A stretch of 64,000 bases of DNA, taken from Collybiopsis luxurians FD-317 M1 (taxonomy: Eukaryota; Basidiomycota; Agaricomycetes; Agaricales; Omphalotaceae). Below the pieces are notes generated by a model that was not told the DNA's origin, made no database searches, and saw nothing but the letters and a program-made list of their open reading frames with translations. Below, in pieces: positions 47,636 to 60,348 of the stretch. Location of the stretch: NCBI GenBank assembly GCA_000827265.1, contig KN834847.1:83352-147351 (forward strand), written 5' to 3'. A program made the position numbers and the translations under genes. Within the stretch, counting starts at the first letter, position 1. Each line of letters begins with the position of its first letter.

Positions 47636-49950
47636 ATGGCTGCCATGATAATCCCAGCTTTCATGATGTTAACTTTACTCTGGCTTATTTTGAAGCTGCG
47701 CAACATTGGAAAACGACATCCCTCCCTACCTCCTGATCCTCCAACCGTACCGCTACTTGGGAATTTAAACAAATTTCCTACAGAATTTGCCCATGTCAAG
47801 TGAGATTCTTTGGCAGCTTCGAGTAACAAGTAACTATTTGATTTGTTGTATCCAAATTTACAGAATGGACAAGACAGTACGGCAATATCTATTCTCTTAA
47901 GATTGGACCTAGGACTGTCATCGTGCTTACAAGTATGCAAGCCGTGAAGGAGCTACTGGAAAAGCGAAGTGCCAGCACTGTCGATCGTCTTTCCAACTTC
48001 ATGGCGGACAACATTACCGGTGGACTGAATGTAGCATTTGCAAAATACGGTGGGTACACGGGCAGATGCATACTGAGAGCCTCAAATTGGTGACAGTCAA
48101 TTTGTGGGCACTGCAGGGGAAGAATGGCGAGTTTTGCGAAAAGCTACTCATGCTATTCTCACACCGAAGGCGGCTGCTACTCATGTACCTATCCAGGCCA
48201 GTGTCCTAAATTCTCACGCCACCAGATTTTTAGTCTGAATATTTAAAAATTAGAGGGCAGAATCTATCCAAATGATGTACGATTTCCGCAAGACTCCAGA
48301 TGTACATACTATTATATATTCAATCACAATTTAGGCATTGACTCGATCGCGATCGTTAAATTGTCAGCACTTCTACGCGCATCTCCGCCGCTACTCCAAC
48401 TCAGCTATCATGTCCGTCTTGTACGGAAAGCGTTGCCCACGATATGAAACTCGTGAAGCGACATTATTTTTCGAGGTGCAGCATCTCTGAGAGCTGGCAC
48501 TCGAACCTGGAGCTCATCCACCCGTTGACACTCTTCCATTCTTGCGGTATATTCCTCGCAGATGGGCACCTTGGAAGGATATGTGCGAGAAGACAAGGAA
48601 TTTGCAGCGGGATTTGTACTTTGGACTGCTGGACGAATGCGAAGGGAGGATGAAGGAGGGAGAGGAAAATGGATGTTACATGGAAGAAATCATCAAGCAT
48701 CGAGAAGAGCTAGGTTTGGATAGGGAGTTAGCTGCGTAAGCGCGATTTGGCCTCAAAAAGGTTGATTGGTATTGATCAATGAGCGGCCTTGAAGATATCT
48801 TGGAGGCGCTATGATCGAAGGCGGATCAGATAGCACCTCATCGCTCCTTCAGTCATTGTGCCTACTTCTAGTTGCATTTCCTGGTGTTCAGTGCAAAGCG
48901 CAAGAGATGGACCGTGTCGTCGGAGATCAAAGGATTCCCACCATCGATGATGCTGCAAGACTGCCATATATTCAGGCTTTGGTGAAGGAGGTGAGTGTAT
49001 GCGCAATTCTTGTTGCAATTGAAATTAAATATGACCGCAGACACATCGAATGAGACCTGTAGTACCGCTGGGGGTTCCTCATCTAAATCGAGAGGCGGAA
49101 CAGGTGCATTTTGGATCTTAATTGAGCAAAACTATGGTCCTGACAAAAATCGAAGTACGGTGGATTTCTAATTCCAAAAGGTTCTACTATTTTCGTGAAT
49201 CTGTGTGAGCTCTTCTTTCTCTTCCTCTTTATCATATTTGAAATTAACTGTAATTAAGGGGGAATGTTTCATGATCCAGGAAAGTTAGGATTATTTACTT
49301 CTGGGGAAAATACTAAATGTCAGATGAATAGATATATTTGAAAATCCAGAAGTCTTCAACCCCGACCGATACATCAACAACGAATTTGGGACCAAGGCAG
49401 GAGTGGACACCAGTAATTTCCGCACAGGCATACCATTTGGATGCGGAAGGGTCAGTTCCAGAACACTCTGCTTCTTGGAAAACACTTAATATCTGTCTAT
49501 CTCAGCGTATTTGCCCTGGAATCCACCTTACCACCAATTCGCTGGTATGAACCTTTGTTTTATCCGAGTCCATGATCGCGCATAGTAATGAAGACCTGTA
49601 TGTTCTTAGATTATTGCCGCAATGAATCTTGTCTGGGCCTTCAAATTTGAGCGTGCAGTGGACTCAAGATCAGGACAAGCCATCCTAGTCAGTATCTCGG
49701 AATATCAAAAGGTGAAGCGTCTTTACATTCTATTTAACTTGGGTGTATGCTCAATATCAATGTCAATTCCGCGCAGGGTATGCTGAATTCTCCAAAACCA
49801 TTTAAATACAAAATCACTTGCCGTAGCTCTAAACGAGAAGAACTCATTGAGAGAGAATTCCATAATGCTATTCATGTCTTTGAAAAGTTTGAGGGCAATC
49901 TAAGTGATGATGATAAAGCATGGCTGAAGGTCATTCGCAGTTCGTTGTAA
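47636..49950 (+). pseudogene. Cytochrome P450 (CYP) gene with one in-frame stop
   Basis: The start at ATG 47,636 gives a hydrophobic N-terminal anchor (MAAMIIPAFMMLTLLWLILK) and the proline-rich hinge (PSLPPDPPTVPLLGN). Downstream exons give the C-helix region EWRVLRKATHAI, the I-helix variant MIEGGSDSTSSL, the K-helix ETHR (ExxR), the PERF-like FNPDRYI and the heme loop FGCGR followed after an intron by ICPGIHL, whose cysteine binds heme iron. By family it is a microsomal monooxygenase. An in-frame TGA at 48,488-48,490 interrupts the F-G region (FFEVQHL, stop, ELALEPG), where I expect tryptophan (TGG) from related enzymes. Everything else looks intact, so this is a very young pseudogene or a sequence error. 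The stop of the full frame is at 49,948-49,950. Confidence 0.85.
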
Positions 49951-50600
49951 TTACTGTAAGTCTGTAAACCATGGATTGTCAATCAAATCACGCCTCGAAC
50001 CACAGACCCGGATATCCGACCACAGATATGATGCCACTGGCGACGAGTTAGGGCCAATCAGGACCCAACTCTGAAAATTCAAGACTCAAGTAGCCGAGCA
50101 AGCTTATTACTTGATGGTGTATTTTACACAATGTAAGCCTTCCGGATCCTGTGGCGGGATAGCCCGCTCGAAGACGCCGCAAGTTTATAACAGTTTGACA
50201 GATACTAGCCAATCATTGTCACTCGGCAAGGCAGCTAAGGTATCCCATCTTTCGGTTTGTGTTCTCCTATCATCCTCAACCAGCACTCTTCTGTCACGCA
50301 TGAAGAGATTAATATTTACACCGTCGGCTCTGGACAAGCTACAACTCTTTTCATGTTCTTGACCGTACGATTGACGAAAAGGATCGACATCGCTAATGCA
50401 GGACACTTTAAGACATTTTGATTTTTTCACTCCTCCCAGTTCGGACTCAGTCGAGGGCCGCTGTCTCGACGCAATATGTTAAGGCACTTGGAAATAACCC
50501 TCAGTGATGATGTGCATGTAGGTTGGTAGACATGAGTTGTTTTCGGTGGATCAGAGGATATACCCTAAATGCAAAAATAGAACCCTCGATGCGAATCCAA
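49951..50600. other. Intergenic between the P450 and the tRNA
   Basis: No gene seen. The only recognisable signal is the tRNA terminator at 50,573-50,577. Confidence 0.6.
50573..50577 (-). terminator. RNA polymerase III terminator of the tRNA
   Basis: A run of five A on the plus strand, read as TTTTT on the minus strand, about 25 nt past the 3' end of the tRNA. It fits a Pol III stop. Confidence 0.65.
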
Positions 50601-50701
50601 TGACAAGAGTGGGATTTGAACCCACGCGGACATTCGCCCATGAGAAAGGAAGCGCTTGAAAGCACTTGAGTCACACGCCTTAACCGCTCGGCCATCTTGC
50701 C
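50601..50701 (-). tRNA. tRNA-Leu (anticodon CAA), with intron
   Basis: On the minus strand the acceptor arms GGCAAGA and TCTTGTC pair and are followed by A as discriminator base. The D-arm segment TGGCCGAGCGGTTAAGG, a long class II variable arm and the T-arm GTGGGTTCAAATCCCAC are clear. The anticodon loop reads CTCAAG, giving CAA. Extra bases between it and the 3' anticodon stem (TCATG) fit an intron of about 20 nt at the usual site. Leu is preferred over Ser because of the discriminator A and the CAA anticodon. Confidence 0.88.
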
Positions 50702-51538
50702 ATCACAATGACTGCCGTAGGATGTATCGAGAACAGCATTCTTGGCTCAAACGCGTCTTTCAAGTTGATTGCGAAGATTTCCAATCTAATTTTCTACTGG
50801 TGTGAAAATTTGCCGGAGATTTCTTTATGCTACACTGGTGAAAAGAGGGTAAAGACCTCGCAGAGGAAGGTATCTGAGTCTGTACATATGGCATATACGA
50901 AAGAAGAGAGCGTGCAGGACCTTCAGTGAAATCATCAATTGAGAAGAGCGATGTCACCTAGATAGCATGTCACCTACTTATCGTTCAATTCTGCTCCAGC
51001 AAGGGAAATTGCAAAATCATCGTCAGCATATGCAATAGGCTTGTGTCTTTGCTTCACGACGGGCATTCAGGCTGCCAGAGTTCAACGACTATACACGCGC
51101 CTAAAAATATGTCTGATACCGCTCTTTAGACCCGACGCAGTTCCTCCGGCTCATCGTTTAGTTTGCTAAAGATGTTTAAGCTGACTTGATAATAGTACTT
51201 TCAAGTCTAAGTACTTGGAATGGAAATCGAGGACGGAGGTTCGAACATCTTGGGAATGAGCAACCTGCAACTCTGGTCTAAAATGAAGCTCAGCATCCCG
51301 CACTCAGCTCTTAGTTACACAGTCTGCTCTCTAACACCTGTCTTTCGTCTCACTTTGACGTTTAGAGTCGCGTTCAAGTATTCAGACTCGATTACACGTG
51401 ATCGTAACTCTTTTACCACGGCTAAGCGCCCGCCCTAGGTTTTTGGTTTCAAGTTCTCGACCACCACTTCGCTCCCGGTTGTTGCAGGCGACGTCCAACT
51501 TTTCTTGATATTTCTTGGTCTTAACGACTTCTGGAGAC
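50702..51538. other. Intergenic upstream of the coiled-coil gene
   Basis: No supported gene. It should hold the promoter of the coiled-coil gene and the upstream flank of the tRNA. Confidence 0.55.
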
Positions 51539-54500
51539 ATGGCTGATGATCGCGAACCTCATAACTTCAAAAGTACGGCCAACTCCACGAAAAACGTCTT
51601 TCCTTTCTCCAATCAGCATTCACGAAACTCGCAGTCAGGACAGACATCCAACTTCTCTCTGTTTCAAGCTATAGCTCAACGTTCCAAGAATAATGTACGA
51701 GAATCTCATCCTAATCAACCCCATCAACGCATATTTCCGCCTGTAAATTATTCGACTCCTCAAAGTCCAAGAGCCAGGATGGAGATGACTCCCTGTAAGT
51801 TATTCCAAAACTTGCGCAGGAGCGTATGAACTAAGTCTTCTAATCAAGCTGAGGAATCTCATGATTACCCATCCGACGAGGCTCATGCTATCCAACCTAG
51901 CATACATTCGCAAACCGGAAGTCAGATTCACGTCATGGAAAGTCATCAACTTCGTTTCATGCCTATGCCCAAGACAGTCGAACGTGGGCCGCCCTCCCGT
52001 GCGCCGTCAGAGGCTCCGAGTATGGGCTCTGTCGTAGACGCTGACTCGGAAGACCTTGATTTTTCGGAGATGATGAACAGGAAGATAAAGGAAGGCAAGC
52101 TTGTCAAATCCCAGTTGGCAGAAGAGGTAAGTGTCTTTCAATGCCTGTATATGCGCTCTTTTCGATCTCTTTTTAGCGAGTCGTCAATGCAAATCTTCGA
52201 TCCGAACTCTCTGTCATCAAAGCCTCGTATGAAGATCAAAAACAGTCTATCGCAGAGCTTGAGGCCGCAGCAGAAGCGAGTCGCGAACATATCGATTCTA
52301 AAGACGCACAACTTCGTCAGCTTCAGGCATCGCTCGATGAAGCTCAGTCAGCGAAGGACTCTCAACTTACCCTCATCAGCCGCAAAGACCAAGAGATTCT
52401 TGCAGGGCAAGAGAAAGTCGGCACTTTGGAGGTAAAGCTCAAAGAGGCGGAGGATCGGGTCGCTAGAGTGAAAGAGAAGACTAAAGAAAGTTTTGAGCTT
52501 ATGACCAAGAAGTCCGTGTTTCCATTTTTCTAGACACATCCTGATCGTACTGAGCTTTATTACAGTTTCGATTCGCTCAAGAAATCTGTCGAATATCTGA
52601 AAACTCGTTACGAAATGGCTAATGAGACGGTTCCCAAGATGTACGATGAACTCGAATCTTTGCGGAAGATATCGCAGAACGGTTTCAAGGGTGTGCACCA
52701 TTCTCTTCCTCGTCTGAGGTCAGCTTAACCTTTTTCCAGAGCTTGAACCATATATGGACAGCTCCGGTCGCCATCTGATCAAGGCCACGGAGACTCGCAA
52801 CCTTATCGAAGAACTGCAGACGGATCGTCATAATGGTAGCCTTTTGGCTTCGTGGATAAAGGTTGGAGCTCTGATAGTTTTTACCTAGCCCAACAGGTCA
52901 TCCAATTTCTCCGAGACAAGCTTCACAATCAGAGCACGGAGCTCGCGGAAGCTAACGAAAAGGTGGCCGAAGCGGAACTTCACAGGAAGGAGGAAGGCGA
53001 TAGATTGTCCCATAGCGTCATTTTATTGGGGGCCGCAGGTGCGGGGATATTCTATTATTGATATCTACTCCTCTTTGCTGATTCCGGTTCAGGTCAACAG
53101 ATTGAAGTCGTCGCGTCAAAGCTTGCAAAGCGTGAGCGAGAAGATGCCGAGGTTTTGACTGAAGGATTGAGGTTGGAGAGTCAGCTTGCGGAAGCGAATG
53201 AAAGGTTCGCTTCATGCTGATATGCAAGTCAAAATTCTTTCTGAGGAGTCGATGCAGAATCGGCAGCCTGTCCGAGAAGCTAGGGCAGAAAGAAGCCGAA
53301 GTGGAACGCCTGAAAGAGGAGTACGTGTCTCTGTTTCTGCTCGGGTCTATATTCAAGTTCATGTTTGGAGTAGAAAGCAGTCGTTGGCAACTGAATTGCA
53401 GGTGAAAACGGGATTACTGGAAGTCACGTCGAATCGTCTTAAAGAGTGTGTATCCCATTGCTATACATGGTGTAATTCTAACGAGCCTCTCAGGTTAACC
53501 GAGGAGAGTGTAGCTCATCAGCGCAATGCACAAACTAAGGAGGGCGAAGTGTCGGTCCTTAACGAGAAGCTCAGGGCGTCCGAGGAAAGCAAGGGTATTC
53601 TCCAAGCGGCGTAAGTTTTACATCTACTAACATCCATGGGGCGATGTTATCATGTGACCGCGTCTTTCTAGGGCCCGTAAAGATGCAGCCAAGATATCTG
53701 AACTCGAGGATACGGTCCGACTCACCAAAGCTAGCGAAGCGAGTGCCAACGGTAGAGCCGCAGAAGCGTTGGACAAAGTCAAGGCCCTCGAGGCGGAGAA
53801 GATGAAGCTGAAGCGCGATTGCGATGCAGTCGATGAAGAGTAAGTGTAGAGTAAAAAGCGCTGATCCTTGCTGATATCTCTCTCATTAGATTACGCCAGA
53901 TGACTGGTCGTCTCTCCGTGAGCCAAATGTCTCTTTGTGCAGGGTCATTCCTAACTTTCCCGTAGGTTTTGCAAGAACGCTTCGATTCCCAGTCGATGAC
54001 CCTCAAGCTCGCGAAAGAACATAGCGGTGATCTTCAGGTAATCATCTCCCTCCAAAGTTCGTTCAAAATCTAATTTGGCCACACAGGAACGATTGCTCCT
54101 CAGCGAAAAGGCTCACGCGGTACGCTTTTTGGGACACTTCCTCGCGAATAGAATCTCAATCTATAACTTTAGACGAAACTCGAATCGACCCATGGACAAT
54201 ACAAGGCGGAATTGGCTGTTCTCGAAGAACAGAAGAACAGTCTTCAGAATGCAACCGCTAGACTACGAGATGACATCAGCAAGTTGGATTCTACGGTCGA
54301 GAAGTTGCGAGAGGAAAGGGCGGCTCTCCAGGGTTCTCTCGAGCGTTACCGCCACGAGAACACCCGACTCGAATCCAACGCCGATATTCATACTTCTGAA
54401 ATTTCGACCCTCCGAGAGCGCGTCGCTGTCCTTCAAGACCAGACGTTCGACATAGCTCGACTCAAAGACGAGTCTGCGTCCCTTCAGCTCACGATTTCCA

Positions 54501-56056
54501 AGCAAACGTCCGAGATTGCCGTGTTGAACACTGAGAAGACGGTTCTTGAGAAGAGTGTGGAGAAGCATGTTTGTGACATTGCTGGATTGCAATGCAAGTT
54601 GATGGAGTTGCAGGAAGAGAGGTCGTCGCTGAGCGAAAGGGTGGGGGCGTTGATCAAGCAGGAGGAAGCGAGTGAAAGGGTGCTGAGTGTTGAGATTAAG
54701 AGGGCAGAAGCTGCGGAGCAGGGTCTGACGGAATTGACCAAGGAACTTGCGAAGAGAATTGGGAATATGGAGACGCAGCTTGAAACGGCGCAGATTGCGG
54801 CGGCAGCAGCATCGGTCAAGCCGAACAGTGAACAAGAATCGATGGAGGTGGATAATGCGAAGATTGAGGAGCTAGAGTCGGAGATTGCGCGTTTGAGGGA
54901 GCGCGAGACGAGTTTGGACAAGAGGTATCGCGATGGAGAATTGGTGAGATTTCGTGTGCATGTCATGAATAGCTTAGCTGACGGAGGTTTGCTCAGAGCG
55001 ACTCGGAGAAGGAGTTTGTGAATTCCTTGATCAAATTCTCGCAGGATATGCACGAGAAGGAAATGGTCGCGAAGGAGAACGAGCTGCGCAGGGTGCGTTT
55101 TTCGAGATTTCCTACTCTCCTACTCGTATAGGGCTTTGGTACTCACTGTTCTTGCTCTATTATTATTAAAGCGCGACAATATGAACACTACTCTTCAACA
55201 GAAAGTTGACAAACTTGCATCGACCTTGGCCAAGGTCCTCAAAGGTCAAGGGAATGGTAATGTTGCCCTTGCTGGATCGAAGGAAAAGTCGATGCTCGAT
55301 TTGGACATGTGGATGTCCTCCCCGTTGACGGATACTGAACAGGTATGATTCATAGTTGTTGAATTGATTATTTCATCTCATCCTCAATGCGTACCAAGCA
55401 TATTGTCGACGCGGTCCCAACTGTACCCATCGCTACAGGTTCTGTCCCTGCCCGATTTCCCTTATCCTCACCGTCTGCTCTGGCTCAGGTGAGGCCCTCA
55501 ACTACAAGGCCAGCTCGAGCATCACCTCTGTCTCCTGCTCCGCAACGGGAACGGGGACCTGGAGGAGGAGGAGAAGGAGTAGTAGGCGCAGGAGGAAGAT
55601 CAACAATTGCGGCCATGAAAGCTCGGGAGAACGCGCCTCCGTCTTCTGCGCCTTCAGCGACCCCAACGTTTTCTAAGCTCGAAGAGGATATATCGGATTT
55701 CGAAGAAGATTTCCCGCTTGCAGGTGCAAGTGCGAGACTTGGGAAACGAACCAGACCAGGATCTCCTACGGCTCCAAACAAGGCTAGGTCTGGGCAGGAT
55801 GGGGAAGGACCGAGGCCGGCTAGACGAAGTGTGAGTACATACTATCGCTTCAGGATTAGAATTAGATGCTTAAACTTCGTCCTTTTTGTGGCAGAAATTT
55901 GGTGTGAGAAAGGAAGGAGATCAGAATCAAGCTCCTCGAATGGAAAAGGTAGCCGTGCGCTTGTCGCGCTCTTTCGATTCCGTCTCGATGCATGCCTGAC
56001 GGTCCTTTTTGCAGAAGGTAGAGAATACCAAGGTCAAGTCTAGGAAACATCGTTAA
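51539..56056 (+). CDS. Large coiled-coil protein of unknown function
   Basis: A many-exon gene from ATG 51,539 (MADDREPHNFKSTAN) to TAA 56,054-56,056. Clear introns include 51,795-51,848 and 52,127-52,176. The N-terminus is disordered with Ser/Pro. From about 52,050 to 55,250 the protein is an almost continuous coiled coil (for example REHIDSKDAQLRQLQ, SLKKSVEYLKTRYEMANE and the long exon from about 54,173). A conserved-looking segment, QKVDKLASTLAKVLKG, ends the coil. The C-terminus is Ser/Pro-rich with an acidic patch (EEDISDFEEDFPL) and a basic end (KVKSRKHR) that could be a nuclear localisation signal. Total length is roughly 1,100-1,300 residues. Such architecture occurs in chromosome-axis, spindle-pole and kinetochore proteins, but I cannot assign it. 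Confidence 0.8.
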
Positions 56057-57120
56057 ACCGTTCGTTGTATCACATTAGTCACTCGTTTACCTCACTCATA
56101 TTTACATTAACCGGAAATTCTACGTTGTTGTATCAAGTTGTATAAGCAAAACCTAGATTGACATTGATTTTTGCCTGATTTGAGAAAAGCGGTTGAAGGA
56201 AGGAGCTAACTTGAGAATTACCAAACTCATCGTCTCTCCGTCATTATTATAGACGAATTATGCAAATTGTTCACGACCTGAAAGGGTCTAAACTTGAAGA
56301 GTTTCCAGCTGGATTGTGGTTGCCATCACGGAGCGACATGGGCTTGGAAGTTGGAATAGGCACGGGACCGCGACGTTGCAAGGCTCGAGCACGAAATATC
56401 AGTTTGGATAACTGTCTTTGTAGTTCACGAAGAATAGGTCGTTCGCTCAATTACTAATTTCTTCCATTACTGACACAATCTCATCACCTTACAATCAATA
56501 CTATCCACTCGTTGTCTTTACTAAGAATTTAAAACAAAGAGCCGAAGATATAGAGAGCTTGACGATGCTTTGTGCATCCATTGCAAGGAGAATGATAAGA
56601 AACAAGACAAACAGAATGTACAATAAACAAGTCGAAGTCGTCACTATACGTGACAGAAGCATGTGTGAAAGTAGGCCACCGCGTGGCAAGTATGAGTCCG
56701 GAGAGGCTCACTCTAGGAGGTTTGACATAGAACATTATCAAGTCCCTGGAAGCAGTACAATACACAGCTGAAAAGGATTAATTACGAGTTCGAAGTTGAA
56801 CTGGAACTGAAAGAGATAGGAAAAAAAAAATTATAAAAGCAAAACCCTGGAAATAAGCGCTATGGATGACTTGGTTTCCTAAACAGAAATAAGCACCCAT
56901 GAAAACCCGACCATAAGAATGAGTTTCCTTCATTTCATTCAGGACTTGTAATATGACATGTGGAGCGGCCAAGCAATACTGCGCCGGGAATCTCAGCCGG
57001 AGGTAGCTTGCAAGTCCAAGATGCAAACCAGGTAGTCGGTTTGAAGAACCAGTCATGGGTGTGAAGCACCTTGCCCAATGTTGGCCTATACAGTTCCAAT
57101 TGAACTTGACTGAAGTTTGA
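56057..57120. other. Intergenic, coiled-coil gene to WD40 relic
   Basis: About 1.06 kb without a convincing gene. It contains an A-run at 56,821-56,830 and short non-conserved frames only. Confidence 0.55.
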
Positions 57121-57601
57121 CTATGCCGCGAGATTACTTATGCACGGACAATCAGGTGTAGTAAGTGTGGAGGTTATGGATGGGGGAAGCCACATTAGGT
57201 GTTGTTCAGGAGAATGATATATCTTGACCCATCCTTTATTGTCAACATTCCAGCATACATGCGAAGAATTTATGGTGGGAGAGGGGAAAATAAGGGGAAG
57301 GTCATAGTCCGATTGAGCGGGCAATGCCTCGACAGGTTCATTCTGAGTTTTAGAAACCATACTATTGGCTACATCTGATGAATGAATAACAGAAAAGGTA
57401 TGTTCGATATGGCCGTTAGTCATTTCTTGATGCCATTCTTTAGTACCGGCATCCCATATATGGACAGTTTGGTCATCTGATCCTGATACTACTTTACATC
57501 CATCTAGTGAAAAGGCAACTGAATTTATGCCTTCAGTATAGCCATCCATCTGCTTGAGCAACTCTCCAGTAGAAGCGTGCCATATGCACACAGTGCCATC
57601 A

Positions 57602-58505
57602 GGACCCCGGATTATCCCCCTAGAGGTTACATCAAAAATTCGGACAATTTGAAAATCTTTGGAGAAAATGTGATGTCCGGAGTTCAGACAAAATCTGGGC
57701 ATAGCCACACCTGGTCGGATCTCACGTTCGGACAGGTCACTTGCGGAAGGGAGGTCGGCTCAGGATTCGGACAATGTTAAATAAGAATGAAAATGCAAAA
57801 TTAGTATTACACAAGATTACACAGTGACCATCGCAGGTCATTGCTGGAGCAATGCAAAATAGTAATTACATCCCTTCAATAATGAAGAAAGAAAATACAT
57901 TTATTACTATCGTCTACACTCAACCATTAACACTGCATGCCTGGATTGCAGAGACAGAGAGTATTGGCTCAATCTCTTATCTCTCCATTTAGACATTCGA
58001 GCCCTCTGGTTGATGAAGACTTTTTAACACAGTTCACCGGCAGTATGCAACGGTTCTGGGAGTTGGTCGCCGAAGATATGCTGACATTCCTTCATATGCT
58101 TTCCTGGCTCGGCTCAATGAGAAAGATGTGAAAGAGGTTCAAAGTGGGCTTCAGGTTTCTGACTCAGCGTGGAGCACATTTGATGATTTGCAGAATGGGC
58201 GGGAAGGGTTCGTCAAGGCAATAGTGGAACTCATGGCTGCGCAAAGGAAAGGTACTGTTTATGAGGAAGATGACAATGCTAAGTAATAGAATTCTGAGTT
58301 TCCCTGTACTTTTAAAGACAATAAACTGCGGTTCTTTCAAAAATTTGATGTTGGATCAAACATTCGGACAATTTCAACCAAGCCCAGAGCTAAATGTCAG
58401 GATTCGGACAAATTTTTCATCGGACAGAAGGCCCAGAATTCAGACAAACCAGTCAAAATTTGGAAATTTTTCGATGTAACCTCCAAGGAGATAATCCGGG
58501 GTCCT
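57602..58505. mobile_element. Inverted-repeat element inside the WD40 gene, with captured frame
   Basis: About 904 bp. The ends share ggaccccggattatc followed by gaggttacatc, in inverted orientation, with four transition differences over about 35 bases. The flanks gtgccatca and gtgctatca form a 9-bp target duplication with one mismatch. Taking one copy of the target restores a normal WD40 blade (SDDGTVCIW). The motif attcggacaa recurs four times inside. The 9-bp target points to a Mutator-like, non-autonomous element. Confidence 0.85.
58044..58286 (+). other. Protein-coding fragment carried inside the element
   Basis: An open stretch of 80 codons ending in TAA, with a protein-like composition: RYADIPSYAFLARLNEKD, VSDSAWSTFDDLQNGREG and FVKAIVELMAAQRKG. 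It has no start codon. It reads like the C-terminal exon of a host gene or of another transposon picked up by the element. I do not recognise the family. Confidence 0.5.
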
Positions 58506-58859
58506 GTGCTATCATCTGATCCTGACACAACCTTGAATCCATCTGAGGAAATAGCAACTGACCTGACATAGTCAGTGTGGCCATTCATCTGCTTGAGCTG
58601 CTCTCCAGTTACTGCATCCCACATGCAAACAGTATGATCTCCTGATCCTGACACAAGCTTTGCACCATCTAGTGAAAAAACAACTGAAAGAACAAAAAGA
58701 GTATGACCATGTATCAGCTTGAGTTGTTCTCCAGTGACTGCATCCCATATTCGGGTAGTCCTATCATCTGAACAAACCATGTTAGTGTGACTGTTAGAAT
58801 GCGTAGCGCGTCTCGCGTATTGGTGTCCTGAGGCATTTGACCCCATGATCATTTCTCTA

Positions 58860-59375
58860 AGTAGTAGAAGTGGCTTTAGGTATTGCCCTTTTGTTTCCGC
58901 GCGGATATCTTTACGCAGTCCGCTTTACCTTCTATTTCCTTATTCCCGGTACGGGTATATCTTAGTCAAGAGTTTCGTCACATCCCTCAGGCTCTTTCTA
59001 GTGCTCCGAGGGTATGCATGTTTTCCATATTCTTCTCCATCCTTTTACTTATGTCTACCTACAGTTCGCATGTTACGAGTCCAGAACTTGTCCTTATGGT
59101 TGGATTTTCATGGGCGCTTATGCCGTATCAGTCCTGTTTTAGTAACCAAATCATCCATAGATGGTCAATAGCGCTTATTTCTCAATTCTTTGATTTCATC
59201 AAATTTTTTTTCCCATCTCTTTCAGTCTCTATTTTCAGACCTTTCCTTCGTACTCGAATGCACAGGTACTTTACAGCACTAGGATTCCATGCAATATCCA
59301 TCCTTCAGAACTTGTACCTGCCACGCGCACAGCGTGATGACCCTCTTTCACATGTGCCTACTTAGGACTTAGTTA
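58860..59375 (+). other. Foreign stretch between WD40 pieces
   Basis: About 0.5 kb with CpG-rich, codon-like composition on the plus strand that interrupts the minus-strand WD40 gene. Possible spliced pieces include QEFRHIPQALSSAPR and FACYESRTCPYGWIFMGAY, with candidate introns between them, ending near DDPLSHVPT at about 59,365. I do not recognise the protein and see no terminal repeats. It may be a captured gene end. Confidence 0.4.
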
Positions 59376-59490
59376 TACAACAGTGACCATTCATCTGCTT
59401 GAGTTCTTCTCCAGTTACAGCATCCCATATGTGGACACTTCCATCAGCTGAGCCTGAAACTATTTTGGATCCATTCAATGAAATGGTTCA

Positions 59491-60348
59491 CCCTGCAACA
59501 CCAGTATTATCCACAAACTTCGAAGCTCTCCAATTTAGCATTTGTCCATAATTCCTGGAAGCCATCGAGTGCTATTGTGCATAATCCAATGATAAAGATA
59601 TAGTCTAATGCGCAATTTGTTGTTGTACTCTTGTGCAAACCTTGGGCAAACCTTGTGCACAATTATGGACAATCTTTAAGCTTGGCCCGAGGCGGGACAG
59701 CTTCCTATCTTGGCCTATCCCGCCCCCGCCTTTTCTACTCCATATCAAGAAATAACTTGACCACAGATCCTGATCTAGATCAAGATCTGAGATCAGGGTC
59801 AGAAAGCACATTACTTAGCACATTTGAGATCTGGAGTTACAAGAACAGCCGAGAACAGCTGAATCTTTGGGCCGTAGACATAGCTTTGACCTTCTATAAG
59901 AAGTCAAAAACCTTGAACACTGTTCGCTAAGCAATAACATGTCTTGTCCCAGATTGAGCCTCCAAATTGATCATTTCAGTATTTGTTATGCTGATGATTC
60001 ACACTAGTATGTAGTGAATGAAAAATAACTTAATTGGGATTCATTGGAATTAAAATATTATCACCACTCAAGTAAACAGTTACTAGACAAATGCCAGACC
60101 TTTGAAACTTGAAATTACACTTAAGGTACTCTACCCACATACAACATCCATTTGTTATCATTCAGCTCATACACAGTAGTGAGAAAAGTGAATAGCGAAT
60201 ATCGAGTGTATGTGATTGGCCCAGTCGCATTATACTACATTTTGTATACAGATTAATAGATGAATGCAGGGGCTTCATGCAGTGAAAACCTGCCAGCACC
60301 ATTGGACAGAAGGGTATCAAGGTCTTTCCACTTTTCAATACAGCCGGC
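59491..60348. other. Intergenic, WD40 relic to KDZ transposase
   Basis: No gene is supported. A 12-bp inverted pair (ttgtccataatt near 59,543 and aattatggacaa near 59,662) and gatc-rich short palindromes near 59,768-59,802 are present. The 3' terminal repeat of the KDZ transposon may lie here but could not be found without its partner. Confidence 0.5.

Larger units (their letters stand above)
57121..59490 (-). pseudogene. WD40-repeat protein gene, fragmented by insertions
   Basis: Minus-strand pieces of one gene. At 59,380-59,490: KIVSGSADGSVHIWDAVTGE. At 58,515-58,790: RTTRIWDAVTGEQLKLIHGH, KLVSGSGDHTVCMWDAVTGE and KVVSGSDD. At 57,240-57,600: DGTVCIWHASTGELLKQMDG and KVVSGSDDQTVHIWDAGTKE, then a non-repeat C-terminus ending CISNLAA at 57,121. 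These are canonical GH/WD-type beta-propeller blades. The second and third pieces are separated by an inverted-repeat element that splits one blade. The first is separated by a further 0.5-kb foreign stretch, and it has a stop just upstream. WD40 arrays of this uniform type in mushrooms often belong to NACHT/NLR-like proteins, but no NTPase domain is visible here. Confidence 0.85.

Noticed and set aside
50601..50701. tRNA-Ser
   Set aside because: The long variable arm alone would allow Ser, but the discriminator is A and the anticodon loop reads CAA, which fits Leu.
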